DNA of 64,000 bases from Agapanthus africanus (Eukaryota; Streptophyta; Magnoliopsida; Asparagales; Amaryllidaceae). Under the pieces are notes generated by a model. It saw nothing but the letters and a program-made list of their open reading frames with translations, was not told where the DNA came from and searched no databases. Shown piece by piece: positions 46,515 to 58,955 of this stretch. Numbering within the stretch: the first letter of the stretch is position 1; each line of letters opens with the position of its first letter. The stretch covers positions 326,230,361 to 326,294,360 of the forward strand of contig JASDDO010000006.1 of NCBI GenBank assembly GCA_030015575.1, in the 5' to 3' direction. Both the position numbers and the translations under genes were made by a program.

Positions 46515-47708
46515 TGTAGAGGCATATTTGCAAATGAATTTTCAAATATAATTCTAAAGAAAACCGGTTTTATAGTAAATGGTATTTTCTTGTAATATTG
46601 TATTCGTAGCAAAAATACATACAAGGATATATCGTGCTATAGAACCATGTATGTATGTGAGGGGTAGGTCGTTACCCGTGAAGTTTTCTAAAAGTATGTT
46701 TAAGCAAAACAATAAAAGATAATATATACAAACTTCATGGTATTTTAATGTAAATGTTAAGTTAAACCTATCTTTCATGAAATTCTTGATTAAAAGTTAG
46801 TTCTAAGCATTGGTTTTATGATTACAAATATGGTGTCGAAATATGAATGAAGAATATGTAAGAAAAAGTGGAATTATACAGTTTTAAAAGTAGATGTCGA
46901 TATTAACTCCACATCCGACATATGTTTTGAAAATAAACTTTTAAAGAAGGGGAATGAGGATTGGAAAGGACTTATAAGTTAGTTAGGTTAAGAGAAGGTA
47001 GAAGGAGAGGGGGTTGTCGTCGCGGGGTCGCCGGAACTTGTTTCGATCCTCGCCGGAAGTTGATCTCTTGCTAACTCCACTTTCACTTCACTTGTACTTA
47101 GAAATTTTGGAAAGTTTTGGCTATAATTTTTAGAATGATGAAGGGATAGGGCATGGGGTAGTATTTATAGTGTGGAATTAGGGTTTGGGAATTAAAATGG
47201 TGAATTAAAATACATTAAAATGATAATAAAGGGAGAATTGAAGGGTCTCTATTTGATTGCAGTGCAGAGGAGTTAAGGATAGGGGAAAGGGTTTGTGTGC
47301 AAAGCCCGGGCCTCATTGGGCTCGGGCCGACCGTCGGTGTCGGCCAAACATCAATATCCGCCGGTCGAATTAGGGGGTAGGGTCGGTGGATTCTTGCTAC
47401 GTGTTCCTCTCAGTGTTAATACTCTTTTACACATATTTGATTTCTCTGTCTTTTCATTTTTATGTGCATTGCACGTGTAAACTTTTGAGTTTCTAAAAAT
47501 TTTAAAAGAAAATCAGAAAAAAATAATGCGTCTGATGCGATTCGAACACAGGGCTACATCACAGCAGTGCAAGGGCTTTACCAGTGAGCTACAAGTTGTT
47601 TCTTGATGTTATTAAACAAAATTAACTTATAACTTGTACTCGGGCTGTGAAACTCTATTCTGTATTTTAACAGAAGAATTTTCGTACTAAGATTTCAGAG
47701 TCGTTGCA
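46515..47708 (-). mobile_element. 3' LTR of a minus-strand Ty3-gypsy element
   Basis: Reverse-complemented it starts TGCAACGACTCTG after the purine tract and ends TGCCTCTACA; its forward start directly abuts the Angela end. A minus-strand leader-like CTCTCCTTCTACCTTCTC lies near 46990. It contains a tRNA-like sequence at 47528-47599. Confidence 0.7.
47528..47599 (-). ncRNA. tRNA-like sequence (SINE head or tRNA relic)
   Basis: On the minus strand an A-box TAGCTCACTGGTAAAGC (47575-47591) and a B-box GTGTTCGAATC (47539-47549) stand at tRNA-like spacing. The T-arm pairs at about four of five positions. The anticodon stem does not pair and no acceptor stem can be formed, so it is not a working tRNA. 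A T-rich tail follows on the minus strand, as in some plant SINEs. It lies inside a gypsy LTR in the sense direction. Confidence 0.45.
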
Positions 47709-47725
47709 TTCTACCCTCCTTATAA
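47709..47725 (-). promoter_or_regulatory. Polypurine tract of the minus-strand gypsy element
   Basis: Minus-strand ATAAGGAGGGTAGAA before TGCAACG, the usual chromovirus form, preceded by GACGAAATTTTT. Confidence 0.75.
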
Positions 47726-47887
47726 AAATTTCGTCCTTGAAATTTATACAAGGAAGTTGTAACAAATTCAAGAAAAATTAGATTACAGCGATGGTGAAAG
47801 AACTACTGATATTGTACCGGAAGTGTATGAAAATATTTAACTAGATGAAAGACCAACAGGAAGCAAGAATTTGAAAAGCTGAAAAAG

Positions 47888-48768
47888 CTAGGAGGGGATT
47901 TTACCAGGGTTACCTTGACCCATAGCTTTGGCTTCCACGGCCGCCAAGGTGAAAGCCTGACGTCTCTGCACATTTCTCTGTGCATGTTGGTACATCGATG
48001 GCTGACGAGGTAAAGATGGTCCATGTGAAGGTGGTGCAAGAAGAGCTAACCGAGTAGGTGGAACTTGAATAGCTGGTCTAGCTGCGGGGATTTGGCCAGC
48101 TCCGTTGTGTGGGCAAGTTCCTATAGTGTGTGAGGATGATCCACATATCAGACAAAGACCATTCGCTCGACGGCAATCCTTGACTTGGTGTCCGGTCCTC
48201 TTATAATAAACACAGAAATTGGGTTCATTCCCGGAAAATGATCCTTCTGGCCTCATAGCTGGCGCTGGGAGAGTTGGCCTAGAGAGGTTCCTCTAGTGAT
48301 CTTATTAGCGGGACATTTCATACCAACCGACCGTGGCCTTCCCTTCTTCTTAACGATAGCTTCATAGTGACATGCTGACTTCAAAGCTACTTCATGTGTT
48401 AGGTATTCTCCCATTGCTAGGGCAGCTTGGATCTCAGGGTCTAATCCTTTGTGGAAATGCCTGGCACTGATTTCTGCAGTAGGAATTAGATGGACGGCGA
48501 ATCTGCTGAGCATGGTGAATTCAGTATCGTACTCATCCACTGACTTATCCTACATAGATCCTTGTTGCGGGTGAATGAACTTCTGTTCCATCTCGAAGTG
48601 TGCAGTTTCCGGAAAATACTTGGCATCAAATAGATTACGAAAAGTCTTCCTCTCGATTGGCTGCTCAAGACGGCTCTCCTCAGCCTTCCACCAAATTCTG
48701 GCATTGTCAGTAAGGTGGAGTTTTGCTATTCTGACCCAAGCCACTTCTGGGACTTGAGCTACGGCTAG
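47888..48768 (-). pseudogene. gag: gag fragment of a minus-strand Ty3-gypsy element
   Basis: It starts at the Angela insertion point (48768) in mid-protein. The Gag core reads VAWVRIAKLHLTDNARIWWK, then FRNLFDAKYFP, followed by a stop at 48550 and VDEYDTEFTMLSRFAVHLIP with the family ending ALAMGEYLTHEVALKSA. A frameshift near 48256 leads to the zinc knuckle CVYYKRTGHQVKDC (second Cys replaced by Tyr) and a second CLICGSSSHTIGTC. Protease and polymerase do not follow; 47726-47887 is non-coding and leads to the purine tract, so pol is deleted. The 5' part of the element should lie beyond the Angela insertion. Confidence 0.87.
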
Positions 48769-50801
48769 TGTTAGGTTACGACAGCGCCTCGGCCATCAAA
48801 CCGTGGCCAAATGCGGAACAAAAATTTACTAAACTGGCGCTACCATTAACTGATGCTCGGATCTACCCTAAACCCTAAACTAGCAAGCTATATATAAGAA
48901 GTTAGATAGTTATACCGAGTTGATCCGTGTCCTTCGGTCTTCAACCATCATCCCCAAGCTCTTAGTGGCTCCTTGATCGCATTTTGTTGCCGATCACCCT
49001 CCATCTATGATGATCCACCTGAGGGAAACGGTTCAAGCTTCAGCCTCGTCGAGCCAGGCAACCGACGCTCCAAGGTTGCTCGCAATGGAGAGTGGAGGTG
49101 TAGGAATGTGTCACTATATTTTTCTCTCATCACAATTGCTCAAGGGAGCAACCATAGAAGATGAAGGAGGTGAGGAAATAATGGCATGAGCAACTCAAGA
49201 ATGGCTAAGTGATGAAGTGAGAATAGAATACAAGCAATGAAGCAAGTGAAGAAAAATGACCAAGTCCACACCCAAAACTAGTGGCAGCCCTCTCTCTCTC
49301 TCTCTCAAAAATCCACACACAAAAATATCTCTTTTCCTTTTTTCAATAAATAAATCAAGACCCATGCCTCTCTACATGTCCAAGACCCATGCTCATGCCA
49401 CCTCACCCCTCCACCTCATTTCCATAATTGTTTTTCTAAAAAGAAAATCAATAATGAGGTGGACATCTTCTAGAAGCCATTCCGTATAAATACGGAATGC
49501 AACCCGGTACACGTATCGAAATACATATACGTGTATTCGTACAAAAATACGAATAGCCAAGAGAGAAAATGAATGGTGAACAATAATACTAGAATACATA
49601 TATATAAATTATTAAATCAAAACCTGATTTAATAATCCGGCTTAATCTTAAGCCGCTAGTATTATCAACCGTCCGATTAAAGTCATTACAGCATGTGCAC
49701 ATATTTAATCAGACACCTGTATGTACCAACATACGTTATCTACACCATATCGCCTAAACCGTGACAACCCTCTGTGTGGGACTCTAAAGACTCGTCAATA
49801 CGCTGGCAGTGGGTTTAACCACAAGCACGTCAGCAGAACTAGCTGTACATAACGGCTACCCAGGTATTGAGCAAAAGGGAGACCGACGAGCAAACTCATC
49901 CTGAACCCCTACTGAGCCTGACAGTGACAATATCCGTACAGTCCGGTCTGTTCATCTAAGAGTATCGCATATCGAGTCTAGGGGTGGATAAAGTCAGACC
50001 CCTAACAACGCGACATTTAGTGTCGGCATGAAACCAATCACCACCTGAGAAACTATCGATCCTGGATCGGTAATTCTCATCCACCGTGGCCACGGATTTC
50101 TGGTGATGGTCACCCGTGCACAACGCGACATCAACCCCCAATACCGAAAGAGACGAATTCCCGACGATCCGATCACTGCCTCCATGTGGCTCGAGACTGT
50201 ACCCAACTAAAACATGTTTGCACGACTCATTTGAGCCATGATAGGGTAGTAATCAAAGCACAGTGGGAACTCACACGAGACAAATGATGATCTCAATGAC
50301 GATCTCAGGTCGACAAACTAACCTGTACACATGTCACCTGGGAACTGCCATCTGACAATCGGTATAATACCAACTAGCACGTTCCCAGCGAGTCCGTCCA
50401 GTGTACTCATAACCCAATGAGTACCTGTATACTATCTTAGGTGAACAAACTAACACCAATGTCTTGTGAGACCTAGCCACCGCCCCTTATTGGGGTCTCG
50501 ATCAGTATACACTAGTCTACACTGGAGTATTGATGCCCAGTCTTGATACTCCCACCACTAGGGACATTTAAAGATGTGCTTATAGACCCCCAGCTCCCAC
50601 GTATATGATCGCCATCATAATACTGGTAGTCAAGCAAGAATCTTATGAGCTCTATCAACATGTAATGATGATGATAAAGACAAACCAGATAGCATACTAT
50701 CATCTCGAGTAAGACTGTTCTACCGGTATAGGTCATCCCTCAATCATCATAATCATCTAACTGCGATTACGATAATTGCCTTGAGGTCACTATATCCAAC
50801 A
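48769..50801 (-). mobile_element. 3' LTR of the minus-strand Angela
   Basis: 2033 bp; reverse-complemented TGTTGGATATAGTG...CGTAACCTAACA. Same subfamily as the solo LTR 2099-4152. Confidence 0.92.
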
Positions 50802-50812
50802 ATCTCCCACTT
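50802..50812 (-). promoter_or_regulatory. Polypurine tract of the minus-strand Angela
   Basis: Minus-strand AAGTGGGAGAT, identical to 44473-44483. Confidence 0.9.
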
Positions 50813-53800
50813 GCACTTAAGGCCAGTTATTGCGATGTCGCATACTCACAGCTCATGTGATACCGAACACCCAACTTCTCTACTAATCAGTTTCGCAAAG
50901 CCCGTTTGCAAAAATATTTCGTTCGAGAAATAGCCTCAGTGAGTGGATCCGCTCCAATGTTTTTTTCTGTATCTCTCTATATCTCAACTTCGCGGAGAAA
51001 GCTATCTCCCAAAATGAGCAATACCTGTCTTAGAATTTGTCTGGATATCTGATGGGACCCAGTTCACAAACGAACTCCAAATCCAGCAAACTTCCTAGAC
51101 TGTATCATCCACTGAATTTAATCAATATCATGCGCCATGACATTCCTCAGTATCCGCTTGGACCACCTGTCCAACATACTATCCCTCAAAAGAGGGAAAA
51201 CTATAACTCTGACAGTCACTCTGTCATCCAGGTTATTTTGGAAGCCTGAAATGATAATCGTCTCCCGAAAGAGGCTGCTGTAATCATTTCCTAAGAACAT
51301 CCATTTATGTTCAATAACTGCTTCCTAATGTTTCTCCAAGATTGGATTAATATATCTGCTTATTGCAGCTAGTGCAAAAACAGCATCTGGTGTGGTACTT
51401 GACATTTCATGATTAACTCAATTGCCTAAGCAAGTGATATACTAATCATGCAGATCCCTCTCCCCTTTAGTCTGTAAGACACCTTTAGAGAGGGTGACTC
51501 CATCACCTGCAGGTACACCACCATGCCAGGAGTCGTCCATTCTAAAATACCTTTAGAATAATGTCAAAGTACCCAGATTTGGATACTTCCCAAATCTAGA
51601 TCTAAAACCATAGATCTAGTAACCAGAAACTCTGATATTATATCCATATCCTATGTGGAGAAACAACTTTGTGACAACCACAGTATAACCGATCGTAGTA
51701 TAGGAATATCTCTTCCTATCAAGTGCATGTCATCCTAATACCTGGACATCACTCTCTACTACCTTCTTAGCAGATCCATCTCGTATTCTGATGAAGTCAA
51801 AGCCTAGGACTGTCACATCAAAAATAGATGATCTATTTCCGCTATACCTGCTTTAGTCTATAAATAGACATAATCTACTTGCCCACTATACTTCCGCTGC
51901 TCCCACTGACTACAACAACCCACTGGCAGAATCATATACACGTGCACTTCTAAAGCTAGTTTAGAATGACGCTATACTCATCCCCCTGCCGGATCTTATA
52001 GTCTAGAAGAGCAGCAATGGAAAATCTGGGTAAACAAGAACCTCTCTATCACTATCTCTGAGAAGACCAAAGTACCTCTCAGGTGCCTGAGGTTACCCAC
52101 CAAATCTGCGGAGTGGCTAATGGAACGTCGAAACCAATTGAATCCTCAGGTTCTATTAAATCTTCAGTGATCGTTTGTGGTTCTAGAATCACTTCCAGTT
52201 CTACCATACTCCCACTTCTGTTTTCTGAAAAAAATCCATTTTACTAAAACTGTGGCGAGTCAAGAACAATATAAATATTGATCTTCCTGATGGTAGAAAG
52301 ATAACCCTCGTCAAAGCCCGGGATAACCTACAAGCATCATCCGGACAACTCCATATACCTTAACATCGTTAAGATATAAATTGATTCTATATATGTCTAA
52401 TATAGAAACAAAAGCACTAATTTAACTGGAACCAGATTCAAAATCATACAGCTGTCTCTAGTGCATATCAACCAAATAGAAAAAGTCCAATCAGCATTAC
52501 TCATCTAGGAGTGCATCCATATATGAGTGACCTGAAAGAGAATCAAGTTCTTAAAACCATTACTATCAACGGAATACCAAACATAAGTATCTACATTTTC
52601 GACTTCCATGAAGAATCCTGATACTTCCAACAAATGGTTCTCTTCTTTATTCTTATACCTACAACTTCTCAAAATCTAAACCTTGCATTTCAACGAAATA
52701 CTTGTCTAGAACTGGAGAAGTCATGAGTAAACAGAATATAGTACGAGTACCAACCCCATTGTCCTAATGGACACTGGACAATATACAATATTTTGTATAA
52801 GTTCCCTGAGTTCGATAACTCAAACCTAGTGCGTCGTAAGTTGAAAACTGTACTATGGTTAAGAAGAATTACACCGCTGTTGAATGCACCTTACCTAATC
52901 ACCAACTGATATAGGTAAATGTCACAGACATAATATCAAAAAGTTATATCTCACTTTATAAAATAAACATACTGATATATCAGTTTGAAATTGGTGCATA
53001 ATAACGGATATTCAAAACCAAATATTTGCCATCCGGCAAAAACCAGATGATTTCCTCAAATATCACCAATTACAATGAATTCCGATATAATGAGGATCTA
53101 ATCACCCAATTCTCAATATCTTACTCCTACTCACCATCCGTAATAACATACAGATGTGAGATACTGATCTGGTAAACACATACCCTGGAGTTAGATTCCA
53201 ATTGGGAAAATAGTTTCCAATTAATATCGCACAGTGAAACTGAAACATGAAAATGTTTCAAAAGGGGTTAAACCGGTATTCCTAGTAATGGCTCTTCCAC
53301 TATCATGATTCATGACTGTAACCGTATAGTTCCATGCTCTCACTCCAATCCCTTTATTATGTCTTTACTTATTACCTTCTGTACACCACCTTTAGGCTAA
53401 TTGGTTTTCTTCCTTCCCTACCCTTCGGCACCAGCCTAAGGTTTGGAAGAAGACTATCCAATAAGCGTAATAGGTGTACTCTCCTTATGCCAAGAGCCCT
53501 CGAAACCAGAGAGAAGGTAATGGTTAAAGACACCTGAATAATCCTATTCAATTTCTCCTGAACCAGAAACCATCCTCGAATCTAGAAAAAATTCCTTCGA
53601 GTTCGTATGTAACTATACGATGGCATATCCAATAGAAGTGGATATGGAGTGTTCTAGAGAAATCCAAAGTGGATGTGGGAGTAGCAGGGGTATACACGGT
53701 TTTTATCATGAATGATAGCAGTCGCAATTTTCATTGCCGTTATTCTAATCTCTTTATATGTCTTTACTTATTACCTTCTGTACACCACCTTTAGGCTAAT

Positions 53801-54730
53801 TGGTTTTCTTCCTTCCCCACCTTTCGGCACCTGCCTATGGTCTGGAGGAAGACTATCCAATAAGCTCAATAGGTGTACCCTCTTCTAATCTCAGGAACCC
53901 TCACAACCTGAGAGAAGGTAAAAGGAAAAGAAAACTGAATAATCCTATTCAATCTCTCCAGAACCAGAATCCATTCTCGAATCTAGAACAAGTTCTTTCG
54001 AGTTTTTATTTAACTATATGATAGATTTATCCAATGGAAGTGGATGTTCATAGTGATTCAGGGTGTTCTGGAGAAATGCAAAGGTGATATAGAAGTGGCA
54101 ATGATGTATGCGACACCGTGACATTCCAAAAGCTAAAGTGTTTTAAGAAGGTTCGGTTAATTTGGTTCATGAGTTTTAGTCAAGGGTCGGGCCATGGTCG
54201 CTTCCAAAGAGAGAGAAAAGAAACACTCAGCGTGCACTCTAACCTAGATAAGAATGGTTAATCACTTTTCTAATCAGGATGGCTCCCACTGTTTCCTCGA
54301 ATTCTCCTCCAAACCCAAAAGGAGAATTAGTCGGAATCACCCGAGGAGTAATCCTACTCACCAGTGGGAATCGGGATCCAACTATCATCACATGATAACT
54401 TGATAGAAGCCACTCAAGTTACCACACTCCAGAAAGTATGCGCAAGCCTGGAAAGTTTCCTGTATGTTTGAAACTCCAGAAATGATTTTTACCTCTAGGA
54501 CCCAAGTGATCTTGACGGAGTCAACAAATTAAAGAGTCCTAGTCAAGTTCAACCCGTCATTATCTTGATTGCATTAAACCCACCCGCACAAGCCCTTGAC
54601 GGAGTCAACATGGCCGCACGACTATCTTAACCAATCGTATATCCATGCTACAAACAAGCACCACTCAGCTACCGCACACTACGCCTTAACAGAGTCAACA
54701 AACGCAGCACGAATACTAAGTACTACTCAT
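50813..54730 (-). pseudogene. Unreadable gag-pol relic of the minus-strand Angela
   Basis: Nucleotide similarity to the better-kept plus-strand copy shows what it was. The reverse complement of about 51830-51930 aligns with 41560-41640 (GTGGGAGCAGCGGAA, TTTATGGAT/ATAGACTAAAGCAGGTAT). That of about 52080-52260 aligns with 40940-41110 (AAGTGGGAGYATG, AGAACCACAAACKATYACTG, CCTGAGAGRTACT). 52617-54730 also aligns with 1-7463. Open frames are short and do not match pol, so decay is far advanced. Confidence 0.75.
53302..54100 (-). repeat. ~400-bp tandem duplication in the minus-strand Angela interior
   Basis: Unit 1 is about 53302-53703 and unit 2 about 53704-54100. Both carry ATGTCTTTACTTATTACCTT, CTGTACACCACCTTTAGGCT, AATTGGTTTTCTTCCTTCC and GACTATCCAATAAGC. 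The left remnant has only one unit (2000-2098 plus 4153-4500). Confidence 0.85.
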
Positions 54731-56471
54731 AGGAAATGACGGAGGGCTATAGCTGGTTTTTGGCGAAAAACCTTTAACGTAATGAACTTGATATTGTTGA
54801 AGGAACCGAGTGGTTTTACAAATATATAGTGGCGAAAACTTTTGCTAAAGAGGTCACTCCTGGTGAGGGGGTCTCGGCTCTTACCTCGTCGAATGAGGTG
54901 CAGGATATTCCAAACTGAATGCCACGATGCAAGAAAAAAAGAATCGACTATAGCGAAATTATTACGTTGACGCCAACTTTTACTCAAGGGGTCACTCCCG
55001 ATGAAGGGATCTCGGCCCTTGCCTCGTCGAATGAGGTGCTAGATATTCATAACCGAATACCACTGTACAAAGAAAAAGAGAACGTCTGTAATGTCAGTTT
55101 TTAAAACTTAGTTCCAACAACATCATATAGGTTTTTTTATCCTTGCATTGATAAGAATCAATACAATCCCATCAATTAATCACACCAGAAAAGAAAAAAA
55201 ATATGATGTACGTATATACCATCCGCATTCGCCACTAGGTCCCGTCATCACTCGTTAGGTTACTTAACTAACGACAAAGCGGGGGCTGGACTAGTGCGGG
55301 TGCAAAACATATACAACATCTACTAGTATATATAAATATATATATAACATTTGTCCCAGGTATGATATAAAGCAACATTACAGAAGCATCACAGAAGCAA
55401 CACAGAATGGTGGATAATCTTGGAGCTTCGGGTTTCACTTGAGCCGCAAGTGAGACCCGACGTTCCCTGTCGTGTGGATAGCCTATGCAATGATAACCTA
55501 GACCTCTATGAGCACGGCAAGTTACCCGCCAAAATCAGAAGTGAGGCAACCCCTTCAACAATGTGAATGGGCCACCCAGCACTTCACGGAATCCGGTAAC
55601 TTGAGCACCCCTCCGTGGGTCAACCTATACCCCCTACGAGTGCGGCGAATAGCCCGCCAATTCTAGAGTGAGGTCCCCTCCGTCTCAATGCCATGAAATG
55701 CAGACCCGTTGCCCTCTAGAACCTGGCTATTCGTGCACTCCACCGCGGGGTAATCCTAGTATAGAAAACAAAATAATATACAAGGGTGATATCGACCTCA
55801 ACCCGGTCGTCCCCAAACAAATAATATACAAACTGGCAGTGACGGCAGTCCACATGTCGGACGCTCACCCCGCAATATCAAATGTACAAATGAAACTAAA
55901 CTGTATTATCATTGCACCATAGCTATCCACCACGACAATCTAACCACAACACAGTACAACACAGAACATCAACGTGAATATCACGTTTGCAAACCCGTCT
56001 AAAAGAACTATAGCAATTAGACAAGTTGTACCGATCTAATGACATTCACGGTCGCGGATAGTAATGTAAGTACTGTAAACATTTAAACAGTGTTAAATTA
56101 TCGACTTCAAAACACCCCGAATTGCCCCTGAACAAACGACAACACTATATCCAAAATAGGCAAAACAAGCAATACCACTGAACCAATATTCCAGAGACCA
56201 GACAACACCCAAAATACGAAGCCCAAATTCCTTACTATGGCCGGCCAGCTCGGATTTTGAGCCAATGTGCTCGGGTCAAATTGGGTAGAACGGGTTCATA
56301 TTTGGGGTATGTTCTAGTTGTCACTTAAATAGTCTTCTGCAGTTGCTAAAAAAAATTTTTGAAGACTTTAAAAATCGACAGAGACTGGAATGAGCAGTGC
56401 ACTGTTATGGAGTTGTTTCGGTTTTGATACTTTAACATTGTCAAAACAAGCTATCTTAGGGTTTAAAGGCT
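54731..56471 (-). other. Leader of the minus-strand Angela
   Basis: Non-coding. 54735-55330 aligns in reverse with 28790-29170. There is also an internal direct repeat: GGGGTCTCGGCTCTTACCTC (54868) and GGGATCTCGGCCCTTGCCTC (55006), each followed by GTCGAATGAGGTG and preceded by GGTCACTCC. Confidence 0.7.
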
Positions 56472-56484
56472 GGCTCTGATACCA
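56472..56484 (-). promoter_or_regulatory. Primer binding site, tRNA-Met
   Basis: Minus-strand TGGTATCAGAGCC, a perfect match to the usual copia primer site, directly after the LTR. Confidence 0.95.
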
Positions 56485-57956
56485 TGTTGGGTTACGGCAG
56501 CGTCCCGGCCATCAAACCGTAGCCAAATGCGAAACAAAAATTTACTAAACTGGCGCTACCATTAACCGATGCTCGGATCTACCCTAAACCCTAAACTAGC
56601 AAGCTATATATAAGAAGTTAAATGGTTATACCGAGTTGATCCGTGTCCTTCGGTTTTCGACCATCATCCCCAAGCTCTTAGTGGCTCCTTGATCGAATTT
56701 GGTTGCCGGTCACCCTCCATCTACGATGATCCACCTGAGGGAAATGGTGCAAGATTCAGCCTCGTCGAGCGAGGCAACCGACGCTCTAAGGTTGCTAGCA
56801 ATGGAGAGTGGAGGTGTAGGAATGTTTCACTATATTTTTCTCTCATCACAATTGCTCAAGGGAGTAGCCATAGAAGATGAAGGAGGTGAGGAAACAATGG
56901 CATGGGTAACTCAAGAATGGCTAAGTGATGAAGTGAGAATAGAATGCAAGCAATGAAGCAAGTGAAGAAAAATGACCAAATCCACACCCAAAACTAGTGG
57001 CTGCCCTCTCTCTCTCTCAAAAATCCACACACAAAAATATCTCTTTTCCTTTTTTCAATAAATAAATCAAGACCCATGCCTCTCTACATGTTCAAGACCC
57101 ATGCTCATACCACCTCACCCCTCCACCTCATTTCCATAATTGTTTTTCTAAAAAGAAAATCAATAATGAGGTGGCCATCTTCTAGAAACCATTCCGTATA
57201 AATACGGAATGCAACCCGATACACGTATCGAAATATATATACGCGTATTCATATAAAAATACGAATAGCCAAGAGAGAAAATGAATAGTGAACAATAATA
57301 CTAGAATACATATATATAAATTATTAAATCAAAACCTGATTTAATAATCCGGCTTAATCCTAAGCCGCTAGTATTATCAACCGTCCGATTAAAGTCTGTG
57401 CAGCATGTACACATATTTAATCGGACACATGTATATACCAACATACGTCATCTACACCATATCGCCTGAACCGTGAAAACCCTCTGTGTGGGACTCTAAA
57501 GACTCGTCAATACGCTGGAAGTAGGTTTAAGTACAAGCATGTCAGCGGCACTAGCTGTACATAACGGCTATCCAGGTATTGAGCGAAAGGGAGGCCGACG
57601 AGCAAACCCATCCTGAACCCTTACTGAGCCTAACAGTGACAATATTCATACAGTCCATTCTGTTCGTCTAAGAGTATCGCATATCGATTCTAGGGGGTGA
57701 TAAAGTCAGACCCCTAATAACGCGACATTTAGTATCGGCATGAAACCCATCACCACCTGAGAAACTATCGATCCTGGATCGGTAATTCTCGTCCACCGTG
57801 GCCACGGATTTCTGGTGATAGCCACCCGTACACAACGCGACATCAACCCCCAATACCGGGAGAGACGAATCCCCAACAATCCGATCATTGCCTTCATGTG
57901 GCTCCGGACTGTACCTAACTAAAACCTATTTGCACGACTCATTTGAGTTGGGGTAG
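56485..57956 (-). mobile_element. 5' LTR of the minus-strand Angela, truncated
   Basis: It aligns with 48769 to about 50245 of the 3' LTR and then stops at GACTCATTTGAG. Confidence 0.9.
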
Positions 57957-58588
57957 GTGTTCCCCGCCGAAAGACGCGACCGGGATGTTGGGACGTCAGG
58001 CCTGAAATTCGAGGGCAGATGCTAATTGGTGCTATCCGTCCACCTCTCCGAAGATGCCAAGTTGATTTATGACACCATGTATCGAAGGTTTAAACGGATG
58101 CGGCCGATGTAGCAGACTTCGTCAGATTCCCCCTCGTTGAGGGGTTTTTGATTGTGGGGACGCTCTTCCCTGCAGACACAAGCCCCTGCAGTTAATTACG
58201 CTACCGCGTTGCGGTAACAACTTTCTCCTTCTCCAAATGGTCACTTCATGTCGTGGGTGTTTGTTTTGTTTTTGGTTGCCCGTGGATTGTATACGGAGAC
58301 TAATTTATGTTGTCGCCCGTAGGGCGTGGATTAGTCCAAATCCGTATCTTCTTAGATTTGGGTTTGGGGGTTGGGTTTAAGGATACGTTAGCCTCATTTG
58401 GGACTAAGATCAACTTAAACGTATGTTAAGGATACGTTAGTCTAATTTTTAGACTAAAATCAACTTAACAGGATCATTTAGATCCAACAAGAGAGCAATT
58501 GGGCACTATTGTTTAGTTTAGGGACATTGCGGTCGATTTGTTTAAGGACATTACGGTCCAGCGTTAGTTTAAGGACATCTCGGTCCAA

Positions 58589-58755
58589 GGTTAAGGACAT
58601 CATAGTCCGTGAGTTTAAAGACCTCACAGTCAAGGTTAAGAACATCATAGTCCATAGGTTTAAAGACCTCACAGTCAAGGTTAAGGACATCATAGTCCGT
58701 GAGTTTAAAGACCTCACAGTCAAGGTTAAGGACATCATAGTCTATGGGTTTTAAA
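58589..58755. repeat. 45-bp tandem repeat made of two hairpins, 3.7 copies
   Basis: Copies start at 58589, 58634, 58679 and 58724. Each has GGACATCATAGTCC (stem GGAC/GTCC) and GACCTCACAGTC (stem GAC/GTC) linked by gttaa/gtttaaa. Upstream at 58520-58588 are looser units such as GGACATTACGGTCC. Confidence 0.95.
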
Positions 58756-58955
58756 GGACCCCACAGTCCGTGGAATGTTTGGTTGTCGGGACCCGTCACC
58801 TCTCTGAAGACGTTGAAGGATTACAACGACAAATATCAAAGGAGTAAAGAGATGTACCCTCGAACCGACGTGAGTCAGTTGAAAGATCTGTAGTCCAATT
58901 TGGGGCTAAGATCTGTTAAAATATTTATGAGCAGATGGGCTCAATTAATATAAGT

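Larger units (their letters stand above)
48769..57956 (-). mobile_element. Second Angela element, minus strand, 5' LTR truncated
   Basis: The 3' LTR is 48769-50801, purine tract 50802-50812, interior to 56471, primer site 56472-56484, and partial 5' LTR 56485-57956. The 5' LTR stops where element-T-like sequence begins. The interior is heavily mutated. The element inserted into the gypsy gag at 48768/48769. Confidence 0.88.

Noticed and set aside
47528..47599. Functional tRNA-Ala(TGC) gene
   Set aside because: Anticodon stem does not pair and no acceptor stem can be drawn; only the A and B boxes are convincing.
54727..54987. Minus-strand 86-codon frame as a gene
   Set aside because: It lies in the Angela leader and aligns with non-coding 28900-29170 of the plus-strand copy, where the frame is not kept.
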